Shown in pieces: positions 8,538-16,570 of a stretch of DNA of 36,724 nt. The DNA is from Shewanella fodinae (GTDB lineage Bacteria; Pseudomonadota; Gammaproteobacteria; Enterobacterales; Shewanellaceae), in NCBI RefSeq assembly GCF_014651955.1, contig NZ_BMXW01000027.1, positions 1 to 36,724 of the forward strand. Reading direction: 5' to 3'. A model generated the notes under the pieces. The model was not told where the DNA came from. It ran no database searches and was given only the letters and a program-made list of their open reading frames with translations. The translations under genes and the position numbers were made by a program. Numbering within the stretch: position 1 is the first letter of the stretch; every line of letters starts with the position of its first letter.

Positions 8538-8561
8538 AAAAAAGCGGCAGTAGCCTGCCGC
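8538..8561 (-). terminator. Terminator of the csrC-like RNA
   Basis: On the minus strand GCGGCAG pairs perfectly with CTGCCGC around GCTA and is followed by TTTTTT. It marks the 3' end of the RNA and separates it from the methyltransferase-like gene. Confidence 0.9.
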
Positions 8562-8854
8562 TCAATCGTGGTGTCCAACACCTGATCCATTGACCAGCTG
8601 TCCTTGCTGTATGAAACGACTCTCCCGGTCAAATCCCTATTTTTTGTCTCGCTTCCTGCGCGTCGTTATTGGTAGTCTATAGACTTTTCTGGGGGTGAGG
8701 CGGTCTCCGCACTCATCAGCGTTGATGTGTGATTGCGGCACATCAACAAAAAACGTCCATCCGTAACGCCAAGCAGACCATCCTTGTCTGTAATGCAGAG
8801 CCAACCGACATTGATTATTTTTAGAGGTTATCGGCTCAGGGGCATCTGTATTCG
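8538..8854 (-). ncRNA. csrC: CsrA-sequestering small RNA, CsrB/CsrC family
   Basis: A protein-free stretch read leftward with a strong promoter, about 10 GGA motifs and an intrinsic terminator. Several GGA motifs sit in hairpin loops, the hallmark of RNAs that titrate the translational regulator CsrA: AGAC-AAGGATG-GTCT (8775-8789), a loop at 8754-8768, CGC-AGGAA-GCG (8650-8660), GAC-CGGGAGA-GTC (8618-8630), CAGC-AAGGACA-GCTG (8595-8609) and GGTG-TTGGA-CACC (8570-8582). The terminator is GCGGCAG-GCTA-CTGCCGC plus six T. In E. coli csrC lies between yihA (engB) and yihI on the strand of yihI; here cytochrome c4 and the methyltransferase-like gene intervene but position and strand agree. The estimated length is about 317 bases (E. 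coli CsrC 245, CsrB about 369). The name csrC rests on synteny; a csrB name is possible. Confidence 0.85.
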
Positions 8855-8860
8855 CTGCCC

Positions 8861-8910
8861 ATTAGAGACAATAATGTGATCTATGTCAAGCACTTTATGT
8901 TTACGTAAAC
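8861..8910 (-). promoter_or_regulatory. Promoter and regulatory sites of the csrC-like RNA
   Basis: On the minus strand TTGACA (8884-8889) and TCTAAT (8861-8866) are separated by 17 bp, a near-consensus sigma-70 promoter with a start expected near 8854. A perfect 12-bp palindrome GTTTACGTAAAC (8899-8910) is centred about 50 bp upstream of that start, as expected for an activator. A CRP-like TGTGA-6-TCAAG match (8875-8890) overlaps the -35 box. In E. coli CRP is known to repress csrC; UvrY activates it. The palindrome does not match the UvrY consensus that I know. Confidence 0.7.
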
Positions 8911-8930
8911 GTCAACATAATAATTTGTCA

Positions 8931-9557
8931 TCAATCTGTCGGCATCTGAGCGATATATTCCGCCAATGCCTGCATATCCTGAGCGGTCAATTTGGCACTG
9001 GTATCCTGCATCATTCCCTGATAGTCATCTTTACGATCACCATGTTTGAATTTTTGCAGTTGTTCAACGAGATAGTGTGGTGTTTGTCCTAGCAATGATG
9101 GAAATCCAGCCGCCGCCATCCCTTTGCCATCCGGCCCATGACATGCTGCACAAGCGGCAATATCTCGTGATAAATCCCCACCTTCAAATAAATTTTTACC
9201 TGCATCATCCGTCATAGCTATGGGCTTGGTTGCTTTGTGCACCGGTTGATTTGCATAGTATTGCGCCAACTCTGCAATCTCTGCATCGGACAATGTTGCC
9301 GCCATGCTGCTCATGATGGGATCGGCGCGGCCCTCTTTATTATTGCTTTGTGCCGCTGCGCGAAAGGCTTGCAGTTGACGCTGCAAGTATAGGGTTCGCT
9401 GCCCGGCTAGCGTTGGATACTCTTGCGCTAAACTATTCCCGTCAGTACCGTGGCAACCGCTGCAAATTGCGGCCTTCTCTGGCACAGTGGTGGCTTGCAC
9501 CGTAAATAAACCTGAGGTCAGTAACAGTGTTGATCCCAAAAATAGACGTATTTTCAT
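8931..9557 (-). CDS. Cytochrome c4, periplasmic diheme
   Basis: A 208-residue periplasmic electron carrier. It has a Sec signal peptide (about 1-22, ending VQA) and two class I cytochrome c halves, each with a heme site: CSGCH at 32-36 and CAACH at 136-140. Candidate distal Met ligands are MSSMAATL (about 82-89) and MMQDTSAKL (about 182-190), and the repeated LAQYYANQP and LAEYIAQMP ends confirm the duplicated fold. Cytochrome c4 passes electrons from the bc1 complex to terminal oxidases in related bacteria. It is divergent from engB, a neighbourhood also seen in Pseudomonas, and its stop lies just upstream of the csrC promoter. No T-rich terminator follows, so read-through into the RNA gene is conceivable. 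Confidence 0.94.
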   Translation of the reverse strand: MKIRLFLGSTLLLTSGLFTVQATTVPEKAAICSGCHGTDGNSLAQEYPTLAGQRTLYLQRQLQAFRAAAQSNNKEGRADPIMSSMAATLSDAEIAELAQYYANQPVHKATKPIAMTDDAGKNLFEGGDLSRDIAACAACHGPDGKGMAAAGFPSLLGQTPHYLVEQLQKFKHGDRKDDYQGMMQDTSAKLTAQDMQALAEYIAQMPTD

Positions 9558-9705
9558 AACAACCAGCAGTTAAGTTTCTGAGACTGACTGCAGCCAGCCA
9601 TTGACGTGGTAATATGACACAACTAAATCATTATTTTAATCAAATCTGGTTTGTCGCACAGCCATGATGGCGATAACCACTATCGTTTACTGATGGAGTT
9701 GCCCT

Positions 9706-10362
9706 TTGACGACCCGTATCAATTTTCACAAAACTCGCTTTTTGATCAGTGCGCCGGATATTGCGCATTTGGAACAGCATTTGCCACAATCTTCAGCCAT
9801 AGAGATCGCGTTCGCTGGGCGCTCTAATGCGGGCAAATCCAGTGCGTTAAATGCACTTACAGATCAAAAAAGCCTAGCAAGAACCAGTAAAACGCCAGGG
9901 CGTACCCAGTTGATAAACGTATTTGCTGTTGATGAATGGCGTCGTTTGGTGGACTTGCCAGGGTATGGTTTTGCTCAGGTTCCTCAAGCGATGAAACTGA
10001 AGTGGCAGCAGGCTTTGGCAGAATACCTGCAACACCGGGAATGTCTTGGTGGCGTGGTAGTGTTAATGGATATTCGTCATCCTTTAAAGGATATGGACCG
10101 GCAGATGGTGGAGTGGTCGGTGGCCAGTGAATTACCGGTGCTGGTGTTACTGACTAAGGCGGATAAGTTGCCTCAAAGTGCGCGCATGAAAACCGTCAAT
10201 GAAGTGCGTAGTGCACTAAAAGCGCTGCAAGGCGACGTGATTGTTGAACCTTTCTCGGCACTGAAAGGTACTGGTAAAGAAAAAGTGCTGTCAATCCTCG
10301 ACAACTGGAGCCATCCGCAATGGTTACTGGATGCTATCAACTCTTCTTCTCCCTCCGAGTAA
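9706..10362 (+). CDS. engB: Ribosome-biogenesis GTPase EngB (YsxC/YihA)
   Basis: GTP-binding protein needed for large-subunit ribosome assembly; cytoplasmic. It has 218 residues, near the usual 200-220. The G motifs are G1 GRSNAGKSS (38-46), G2 within TPGRTQ, G3 DLPGYG (83-88), G4 TKAD (150-153) and G5 SAL near residue 185. The start is a TTG at 9706 with GGAG seven bases upstream, and the next residues ([16 protein letters not shown]) fit the family N-terminus. It is transcribed towards polA as a single gene. A hairpin 30 bp after the stop carries its T tract on the other strand, so engB itself may lack a strong intrinsic terminator. Confidence 0.97.
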   Translation: MTTRINFHKTRFLISAPDIAHLEQHLPQSSAIEIAFAGRSNAGKSSALNALTDQKSLARTSKTPGRTQLINVFAVDEWRRLVDLPGYGFAQVPQAMKLKWQQALAEYLQHRECLGGVVVLMDIRHPLKDMDRQMVEWSVASELPVLVLLTKADKLPQSARMKTVNEVRSALKALQGDVIVEPFSALKGTGKEKVLSILDNWSHPQWLLDAINSSSPSE

Positions 10363-10385
10363 CGTATTGTTATTCCGTTAAGAAT

Positions 10386-10419
10386 AAAAAAAAGCCGAGG
10401 ATCAATAGGATCTTCGGCT
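10386..10419 (-). terminator. Strong minus-strand terminator between engB and spf
   Basis: AGCCGAAGATC pairs with GATCCTCGGCT (one G-U pair) around a 5-base loop and is followed by TTTTTTT on the minus strand. On the plus strand the same hairpin follows engB but has no T tract. The direction implies a leftward transcript other than Spot 42. Confidence 0.85.
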
Positions 10420-10500
10420 CAATACCATTAGCTCTTTTGGGGAGAAGCTAAATTTTCAACAAGACTCAAGTACCACCAAATTTGGGGTCTGATGGTAACG
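10386..10500 (-). ncRNA. Candidate small RNA between Spot 42 and engB
   Basis: On the minus strand there is a complete small transcription unit with no protein reading frame. A -10-like TATTCT (10507-10512) has a weak TTTAAT 17 bp upstream (10530-10535) and gives a start near 10500. Hairpins follow: TACCA pairing with TGGTA (within 10470-10497), UAGCU with AGCUA (about 10430-10450), and a terminator with an 11-bp stem (10393-10403 with 10409-10419) ending in eight T. The terminator points away from spf, whose own terminator lies 140 bp upstream, so it should serve a separate transcript. I cannot match it to a named RNA family. It could instead be a back-up terminator for spf. Confidence 0.5.
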
Positions 10501-10557
10501 TTGAGCAGAATAGCGCAGATTAACTACAAATTAAAGTAATTGCTCTAATCTAGGTGC

Positions 10558-10662
10558 AAAAAAATAGCCCCGGCAATTGCTTGCCGGGGCGCCAGAATTT
10601 GGCATCACTTAAAAGTGAAATAAAGGTCTGAAAGATAGAACATCTTAACCTCTGTACCCTAC
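10558..10662 (-). ncRNA. spf: Spot 42 RNA
   Basis: Hfq-dependent small RNA that represses catabolic and respiratory mRNAs when glucose is present in E. coli. The 5' part (GTAGGGTACAGAGG, then AAGATGTTCTATCTTTCAGACC) is nearly identical to E. coli Spot 42, while the middle differs. The 3' end is a terminator (GCCCCGGCAA-GCAA-TTGCCGGGGC, then TATTTTTTT). Length is about 105 bases against 109. The position between polA and engB on the polA strand is the same as in E. coli. A -10 box TATTAT (10670-10675) lies seven bases before the 5' end, with TTTTCA 18 bp upstream of it. A half-conserved CRP-like site at 10726-10741 (TGCTT-6-TCACA) could allow cAMP-CRP repression as known in E. coli. Confidence 0.95.
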
Positions 10663-10668
10663 GGCCAG

Positions 10669-10699
10669 AATAATAGCGTATTAGACGTAATTTTGAAAA
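10669..10699 (-). promoter_or_regulatory. Promoter of Spot 42
   Basis: Minus-strand TATTAT (10670-10675) is placed seven bases before the predicted RNA start at 10662. The best -35 match is TTTTCA (10694-10699) with an 18-bp spacer, which is weak. Confidence 0.6.
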
Positions 10700-10888
10700 C
10701 AGTTTTTTGTTTTGCGTATAAATAATGCTTTATTGATCACATATGACAGCCAATTATCAGTGTGACTTTCTCTATTATTCTGTTTTTAATGAAGTTATTG
10801 GTAATTTCTACGGATTGTAACAAAGAGATATTGATAAATTTATCAGGAAAATAGTGAGATTTTTGTACTTGATTGTTGCGTAAAAAGT

Positions 10889-10915
10889 AAAAAAGCTGCC
10901 ATCAGCAGCTTTTTT
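10889..10915 (-). terminator. polA terminator
   Basis: A perfect 11-bp stem (AAAAAAGCTGC with GCAGCTTTTTT) with a 5-base loop stands 20 bp after the polA stop. It ends in six T on both strands, so it can stop transcription in either direction and isolates polA from spf. Confidence 0.9.
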
Positions 10916-10934
10916 AGGAGACTAAAGATGACGA

Positions 10935-13715
10935 TCAGTGTGCCTGTTCCCAACTATCGCCGATCCCCGCTTCTGCCAATAAGGGCACGTGTAGATCAGC
11001 GGCGGCAGCCATAAGTTTGCAAACCTGTTGGCGCAACTGCTCGGCTTTATCTTCATTCACTTCAAATACCAATTCGTCATGTACTTGCATGATCATGGTG
11101 ATATCGTCATTGGCTTCCTGTTCGATCCACTTAGCAATGTTGATCATGGCTTTTTTGATGATATCCGCAGCGGTGCCTTGCATAGGGGCATTAATCGCTG
11201 CGCGTTCGGCAGCTTGGCGACGCATGGCATTACGATCACGAATTTCGGGCAAGTACAGGCGGCGACCAAAGAGTGTCGAAACATATCCCTGTTCCGCAGC
11301 CAACGCGCGCGTCTGTTCCATATACTTTAAGACGCCGGGATAGCGCTTGAAGTATATGTCGATATAGCTTTGCGCCTCGTTACGCGGAATATCTAGCTGC
11401 CGTGATAAGCCAAATGCTGACATTCCGTAAATCAGGCCGAAATTGACAGCTTTAGCCCGGCGTCTTTGTTCTGGTGTCACAGTTTCAAACGCAACATCAA
11501 ACACTTCTGCGGCTGTGGCGCGGTGAATATCTTTACCTTCGGCAAAGGCCTTGAGCAATCCGGCATCTTCTGAAAGATGTGCCATGATCCGCAACTCGAT
11601 CTGCGAATAGTCTGCTGCTAGGATCTTGCGTCCAGTTGGGGCTATAAATGCTTGACGGATCTTGCGCCCTTCTTCGGTTCGTACTGGAATATTCTGCAAG
11701 TTAGGATCGCTAGAGGATAAGCGGCCTGTTGCGGCATTGGCCTGATGATAGCTGGTATGAACCCGCCCGGTTTTGCCATTGACCATCAAGGGCAGTTTGT
11801 CGGTATAAGTGCTTTTAAGCTTAGTTAGGCTACGGTGTTCCAAGATAATTTTGGGCAACGGATAGTCCAATGCTAGCTCTACCAGCACTTCTTCGGCAGT
11901 AGATGGTGCGCCTTTGGGCGTTTTTTTGATGACCGGATACCCCAGCTTTTCAAAAAACAACTCTTGTAGCTGCTTGGGTGAGCCAAGATTAAATTGCTCA
12001 CCCGCAACTTCGTAGGCTTTTTGTTCTAATGCATCGATTTTACGTGCCAGTTCATCGCTTTGTTGTGATAACAGCATGGTGTCGATTAACACCCCGTTAC
12101 GTTCGATTTGCGACAACACTGGGATCAGTGGCAATTCAAGTTCATTAAAAACTTCTGCCAACCCTTGTTCTTTTTGGAGTCGAGGCCACAAGTGTTGATG
12201 CAAGCGTAAGGTGATATCGGCATCTTCGGCCGCATAAGGTGCGGCAATATCTAGCGGAATTTGATTAAAGGTCAGCTGTTTGGCACCTTTACCGGCGACG
12301 TCTTCGAAACTGATGCACTTATAGCCGAGGTACTTTAATGCTAGCCCGTCCATATCGTGACGTGAAGCGACCGAATTGAACACATAAGACTCCAACATGG
12401 TATCAAACTGAATACCTTGCAGCTTAATTCCAGCATTGGCCAGAATGCTCATATCGTATTTGAGATTCTGCCCTACCTTCCGGATTTGCGGGTCTTCCAG
12501 CAATGGCTTCAGTTGCGATAACACATAATCTTTGGTGAGTTGCTCTGGGGCGCCGTCGTAGTCATGGGCGACAGGTAGATATGCGGCTTCACCCGCGGTA
12601 ACCGCAAAAGACAGTCCCACCAACTCAGCATCCATATAGTTAAGACTGGTGGTCTCGGTATCAATGGCGATCAATGGCGCTTTACTGAGTTTCTTCAGCC
12701 AGCGATCCAAGGCGTCTTCGGTAAGAATGGTTTCGTAGTTGGCTTCTATTGCTGTTGACTGTGAGGGTTCCTCGGGTACAACGGTGGCAGCAGCACCAAT
12801 GCTAGTGTGTTCGTGCTTAGGGTGTGGTAAGCGATTTTCCAGCACTTCACCCAACCAACGTTTAAACTCCATCTCGCCGTAGAGTTTCACCAGTGCATCA
12901 CGGTCAGGTGCTTCAATGTTGAGTTGCTGCCAGTCCAGTTCCAGCTCGCAGTCGGTCTTGATGGTAGCAAGTTGGTAGGAAAGCTCTAACATCGACTTGT
13001 GTTCATTGATTTTGGCTGCCATGGATTTAGCGCCGCGGAAGGCCAAGGTTGAAACACATTCTGGGTCAGCCAGCAACTGCGATACGCTGCCTGCGCCTTG
13101 TAACATCGCCAGTGCAGTTTTTTCTCCAACGCCAGGTAATCCAGGAATGTTATCGGCTTTATCTCCCATCAATGCTAATAAGTCGATGATTCGGTCTGGA
13201 CCAACACCAAATTTTTCGCACACTTCTGCAGGCCCCAGAATAGTGTCAGTCATGGTGTTGATGAGGGTAATATTGGTGTCAACCAACTGCGCCATATCCT
13301 TATCGCCAGTGCTGATGAGAATGGCTCTGCCGGCTTTGCTAGCACGCAATGCTAAAGTACCGATAACGTCATCGGCTTCCACTCCTGGTTCACAAATCAG
13401 CGGTAAACCCAACGCTTTGATAATTTGGTGAAGCGGTTCAATTTGGCTACGCAGATCATCCGGCATAGGTGGGCGATGGGCCTTATACTGCTGGTACATT
13501 TCGTTGCGAAAAGTCGGCCCTTTGGCATCGAACACCACCGCCATTTGCTGTGGTTGAAATTTGCTCAGTAAACTTCGCAGCATGTTCACTACGCCATATA
13601 CCGCACCAGTGGCTTCACCCTTAGAGTTGGTTAAATGTGGCGGTGCGTAATAGGCGCGGTAAAGATAAGAAGAACCATCCACAAGGATTAAGGGATTTTC
13701 AGCAATTTTTGGCAT
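10935..13715 (-). CDS. polA: DNA polymerase I
   Basis: Repair and Okazaki-fragment-processing polymerase with 926 residues (E. coli 928). Residues about 1-290 form the 5' nuclease, with GVEADDVIG and the helix-hairpin-helix-type block [19 protein letters not shown]. Residues about 320-515 form the 3'-5' exonuclease; its metal-binding residues in IDTET (351-355) are intact, so proofreading should be active. Residues about 515-926 form the polymerase, with motif A DYSQIELR, motif [15 protein letters not shown] and motif C QVHDELVF. The C-terminus ends [10 protein letters not shown] as in the family. It starts at ATG 13715 with only a weak SD, and a perfect DnaA box lies 86 bp upstream. It is followed by a strong terminator and then spf, as in E. 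coli. Confidence 0.98.
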   Translation of the reverse strand: MPKIAENPLILVDGSSYLYRAYYAPPHLTNSKGEATGAVYGVVNMLRSLLSKFQPQQMAVVFDAKGPTFRNEMYQQYKAHRPPMPDDLRSQIEPLHQIIKALGLPLICEPGVEADDVIGTLALRASKAGRAILISTGDKDMAQLVDTNITLINTMTDTILGPAEVCEKFGVGPDRIIDLLALMGDKADNIPGLPGVGEKTALAMLQGAGSVSQLLADPECVSTLAFRGAKSMAAKINEHKSMLELSYQLATIKTDCELELDWQQLNIEAPDRDALVKLYGEMEFKRWLGEVLENRLPHPKHEHTSIGAAATVVPEEPSQSTAIEANYETILTEDALDRWLKKLSKAPLIAIDTETTSLNYMDAELVGLSFAVTAGEAAYLPVAHDYDGAPEQLTKDYVLSQLKPLLEDPQIRKVGQNLKYDMSILANAGIKLQGIQFDTMLESYVFNSVASRHDMDGLALKYLGYKCISFEDVAGKGAKQLTFNQIPLDIAAPYAAEDADITLRLHQHLWPRLQKEQGLAEVFNELELPLIPVLSQIERNGVLIDTMLLSQQSDELARKIDALEQKAYEVAGEQFNLGSPKQLQELFFEKLGYPVIKKTPKGAPSTAEEVLVELALDYPLPKIILEHRSLTKLKSTYTDKLPLMVNGKTGRVHTSYHQANAATGRLSSSDPNLQNIPVRTEEGRKIRQAFIAPTGRKILAADYSQIELRIMAHLSEDAGLLKAFAEGKDIHRATAAEVFDVAFETVTPEQRRRAKAVNFGLIYGMSAFGLSRQLDIPRNEAQSYIDIYFKRYPGVLKYMEQTRALAAEQGYVSTLFGRRLYLPEIRDRNAMRRQAAERAAINAPMQGTAADIIKKAMINIAKWIEQEANDDITMIMQVHDELVFEVNEDKAEQLRQQVCKLMAAAADLHVPLLAEAGIGDSWEQAH

Positions 13716-14098
13716 AGTGGCTTAGTATTGTCTGCATTTAGAAGGCTTTTAAGCATGCCACAACAGGAGATTTTCAGCCATGACAAATTGCCTCGCAGCC
13801 TGTGGATAAGTCTGTGAGTTAAAAAATACATAAAATAACGGCAAGATATGGAGTAAGCAGATCTCGTTATCTAATATTTTGATTTTTATAGATTATTTTA
13901 TTTTTTGTGAGCTGGCTTCTGTTTTGTGTAAATCTTCCCGGTTGTGGATTTCTAAAAATTCCTTTTCCAGATTTACGGCGGAGGCTGAAGGTCTTCAGTA
14001 CTCGCTGGAATAGAAGAAATAAATTAGCATGATTTTTGAGCGGATCAACACTTGTATAACCATTTATTAAACATAAATGACATAAAAGGAAATTTTTA
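13716..14098. other. Divergent intergenic region, polA-elbB
   Basis: A 383-bp AT-rich region between two divergent starts. It contains a perfect DnaA box (TTATCCACA on the minus strand, 13801-13809) and a related TGTGGATTT at about 13943-13951. For elbB there is an AAAGGA SD about nine bases before the ATG at 14099. No reading frame with an SD and no terminator-backed RNA gene was seen. Confidence 0.6.
13801..13809 (-). promoter_or_regulatory. DnaA box upstream of polA
   Basis: The nonamer matches the DnaA consensus TTATCCACA exactly on the minus strand, 86 bp before the polA ATG. A single box does not make an origin; it could couple polA expression to replication state or be chance. Confidence 0.4.
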
Positions 14099-14749
14099 AT
14101 GAAAAAAATCGCAGTGCTGTTAAGTGGTTGTGGTGTTTTTGATGGCAGTGAAATTCATGAAGCGGTGCTGACACTGCTGGCGCTCTCTAAAGCTGGTGTC
14201 AGCTATCAATGTTTTGCGCCAGATATTCCACAGTTGCATGTGGTGAACCATCTCAGTGGTGAGGTTGTATCTGAGCAGCGTAATGTGCTGGTTGAAGCGG
14301 CTCGTATCGCCCGTGGTGATATTAAAGCAACGGCAGATTTAGAGGTCACGGCATTTGATGGGCTGATCATTCCCGGCGGTTTTGGTGCTGCTAAAAATTT
14401 GTGTGATTTTGCACTGGCTGGAGCTGACACCACATTGACTCCAGCAGTCGATCACTTCATTAGGCAGTTTATTGATGCCAAGAAGGTGATTGGTTTTATC
14501 TGTATTGCACCTGTGATGATCCCAAGGTTATATGGCAAGGGAGCCAAAGGAACTATTGGTTCGGATGCAGGCACGGCTAGCGCTTTTTGCGCCATGGGCG
14601 GCGAGCACATTGAGGCAACGGTTGCGGATATTGTGGTGGATAATGAGCGCAAAATCGTGAGTACTCCCGCGTATATGTTGGCGGGATCTATTGCCGAAGC
14701 CAACACTGGTATCGAAAAGCTGGTGACAAAAGTGCTGGAGTTGGCGTAA
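14099..14749 (+). CDS. elbB: ElbB, DJ-1/PfpI-superfamily glyoxalase
   Basis: A 216-residue cytoplasmic protein close in length and sequence to E. coli ElbB (217), which has glyoxalase III-type activity and was linked to isoprenoid synthesis by genetic screens. Landmarks are MKKIAVLLSGCGVFDGSEIHE at the start, the GLIIPGGFGAAKNL block around residues 88-101, and the nucleophile Cys in GFICIAPVM (about residue 138). The ATG at 14099 has AAAGGA upstream. It is a single gene, divergent from polA and convergent with the M1 peptidase, with a hairpin at 14791-14818 between them. Confidence 0.93.
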   Translation: MKKIAVLLSGCGVFDGSEIHEAVLTLLALSKAGVSYQCFAPDIPQLHVVNHLSGEVVSEQRNVLVEAARIARGDIKATADLEVTAFDGLIIPGGFGAAKNLCDFALAGADTTLTPAVDHFIRQFIDAKKVIGFICIAPVMIPRLYGKGAKGTIGSDAGTASAFCAMGGEHIEATVADIVVDNERKIVSTPAYMLAGSIAEANTGIEKLVTKVLELA

Positions 14750-14790
14750 CGGACGATGGCATAGTGTTGCACTAGTACAGTTGAGCAATG

Positions 14791-14818
14791 TAAAGCCGTT
14801 CTTGGATGAATGGCTTTA
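14791..14818 (+). terminator. Hairpin after elbB
   Basis: TAAAGCCGTT pairs with AATGGCTTTA (one G-U pair) around an 8-base loop. It lies between the convergent elbB and M1 peptidase genes. The downstream T tract is poor on both strands, so terminator strength is doubtful. Confidence 0.5.
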
Positions 14819-14833
14819 CCTGTCTTCTATAAC

Positions 14834-16570
14834 TCAATCGCGCTCTTTAGTGGGCTTCTTTTCCGTTACTACTTGAGCCTTCCGGGCTTTTTCCCATGCC
14901 TGATAAATCGCGAAATGGGGTCTGTCTTTAAGAATGTACTGCTGCGGGTCGACTTGTACACGCGCCGCAGCGCCAACGTTCAGGCTGCCTTGTCCTGCCG
15001 GCATATCAACAGTGTGAAGTTCTCCATCTACCATCACTTCGACCGGCATTGGAAAGACCGATTTAGTTTGCAACCAGCGCAGTTGTAACAGCTCCCCGTT
15101 ACGGTTTACTGCGAGTTTAGGAAGTTGCGCCTGATACAGATAATTGTCGAAGAACCAGTGCATATCTTGGCCACTGATGCGATTGACAATCTCAATAAAC
15201 TCCTGCGTGCTGCTATAGCGCGGTTTGAAATTGCCTGGCTGTGGGGTTGCGGTGCCATAGACTAATTCGCGTACTGCCTGGAAAAATTTATCATCGCCCA
15301 GATAGTGCCGTAACGTATGCAGTACCAGGGCACCTTTGTTATAGATATCTTGCCCCGGGCCGCGTTCAGGGTCGTAGACCGATTCTTCTGTTTGCGATTG
15401 ACCGGATACTACCGCAGCCTTGTTGGTTATCTTGGCGCGGATTTGGTACAGTTCGGCAGCGTAAGCCATATTGCCCCAGAGATACTGTGCATAAAGTGGC
15501 TGCATGTAAGTGCCAAACCCCTCATGTAGCCAATAATCATCCCAGTTGCTATTTGTTAGCTGGTTGCCAAACCATTCATGCGCTAGTTCGTGTTGCAGTA
15601 AACCATCGTAACCAAAAATGCTTTTAGCGTAGCCGTTACCATAGGCATTGATGGTTTGATGTTCCATTCCAAGATATGGCGTATGTACCACCCCCATTTT
15701 TTCATTAGCAAATGGATAAGGCCCAATCATCTGCTCAAAAAAGTCCAACTGTGTTGGAAATTCGGCAAATAGTGCTTTGGCTTGCTGTTCTTCTCCCTTC
15801 AAATACCAAAAATTCATTGGATAACTGTTGCCAAAACGACTGTGATAAGTGGCTTCCAGTTTTTCATAAGGGGCGATATTTAAAGCAATGGCATAGGTGT
15901 TGGGCTGGGCGACCTGCCAATGATAAGTGCGCCAGCCATCATTTTCGGTCATGCCCTTGAACACGCCGTTTGACGGCGCCACTAATGGCGCAGGCACAGT
16001 AATATATAACTCAGCCGTGTCGGGTTCTCCGGTTGGCTGATCGATGCACGGCCAGAATAGATCACAGCCCTCACCTTCAACAGCCGTGGCAATCCAAGGC
16101 TGACCATCTGCGGTTTTGGACCAAACAAACCCGCCATCCCAGGGCGCCTTTTTGGCAACATGGGGGTTGCCAGCATAGTCGACGGTAATTGTGAACGCAT
16201 GATCTAGCGCGACAGTTTCTGGCAATTGGATAAATAGCCGGCCTTCTGGATTCTGCCATTGGGTATTGGGTAACTGTGCCTGGTTAAACATCACTTGGCT
16301 GATGACCAGTTGCGGATCTAGGTCCAAAGATAAACGAGTTAACGCGGCTTTAGCTTTAAAGGTCAATATTGCATGACCGGCAATCCGTTGCTGCTCCGGA
16401 AATACCTGCCAATGCAGCTCAGCTTTGCTGAAATGAAGATTTTTTTGCCCCTCTGGCATTTCACCACCGGAAGATTGAGTAATCGCAGTTAATTGTGTTT
16501 GTGGTTTTTTATCAGCGTGTTGGGCGCAGCCTACCGCTACAAGCACCAACAACCAAAGCAGATTTTTCAT
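14834..16570 (-). CDS. M1-family metallopeptidase, probable lipoprotein
   Basis: A 578-residue zinc aminopeptidase-type protein. The N-terminus has a hydrophobic stretch ending AVGC, so Cys 15 is a probable lipidation site (the box is slightly off consensus), placing it in the cell envelope. Residues about 45-240 form the M1 N-terminal beta domain. The exopeptidase motif is GMEHQ (301-305) instead of the commoner GAMEN. The zinc site HELAH (327-331) with the third ligand Glu about 350 (WLHEGF) is intact. The protein stops well short of the roughly 870 residues of E. coli PepN, as in compact M1 peptidases. It probably trims peptides in the periplasm; the substrate is unknown. Confidence 0.9.
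   Translation of the reverse strand: MKNLLWLLVLVAVGCAQHADKKPQTQLTAITQSSGGEMPEGQKNLHFSKAELHWQVFPEQQRIAGHAILTFKAKAALTRLSLDLDPQLVISQVMFNQAQLPNTQWQNPEGRLFIQLPETVALDHAFTITVDYAGNPHVAKKAPWDGGFVWSKTADGQPWIATAVEGEGCDLFWPCIDQPTGEPDTAELYITVPAPLVAPSNGVFKGMTENDGWRTYHWQVAQPNTYAIALNIAPYEKLEATYHSRFGNSYPMNFWYLKGEEQQAKALFAEFPTQLDFFEQMIGPYPFANEKMGVVHTPYLGMEHQTINAYGNGYAKSIFGYDGLLQHELAHEWFGNQLTNSNWDDYWLHEGFGTYMQPLYAQYLWGNMAYAAELYQIRAKITNKAAVVSGQSQTEESVYDPERGPGQDIYNKGALVLHTLRHYLGDDKFFQAVRELVYGTATPQPGNFKPRYSSTQEFIEIVNRISGQDMHWFFDNYLYQAQLPKLAVNRNGELLQLRWLQTKSVFPMPVEVMVDGELHTVDMPAGQGSLNVGAAARVQVDPQQYILKDRPHFAIYQAWEKARKAQVVTEKKPTKERD

Noticed and set aside
8497..8565. Longer N-terminus of the methyltransferase-like protein (start at 8565)
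   Set aside because: That start lies inside the stem of the csrC terminator, and the extra residues do not resemble the family; ATG 8496 starts right at the zinc ribbon.
8310..8632. Reading frames on both strands across the csrC-like RNA and methyltransferase start
   Set aside because: No SD, no recognisable protein, and they run over the RNA hairpins and terminator; judged to be shadows.
13040..13430. 144-residue plus-strand frame within polA
   Set aside because: It is antisense to the conserved 5' nuclease domain of polA; no SD and no known domain.
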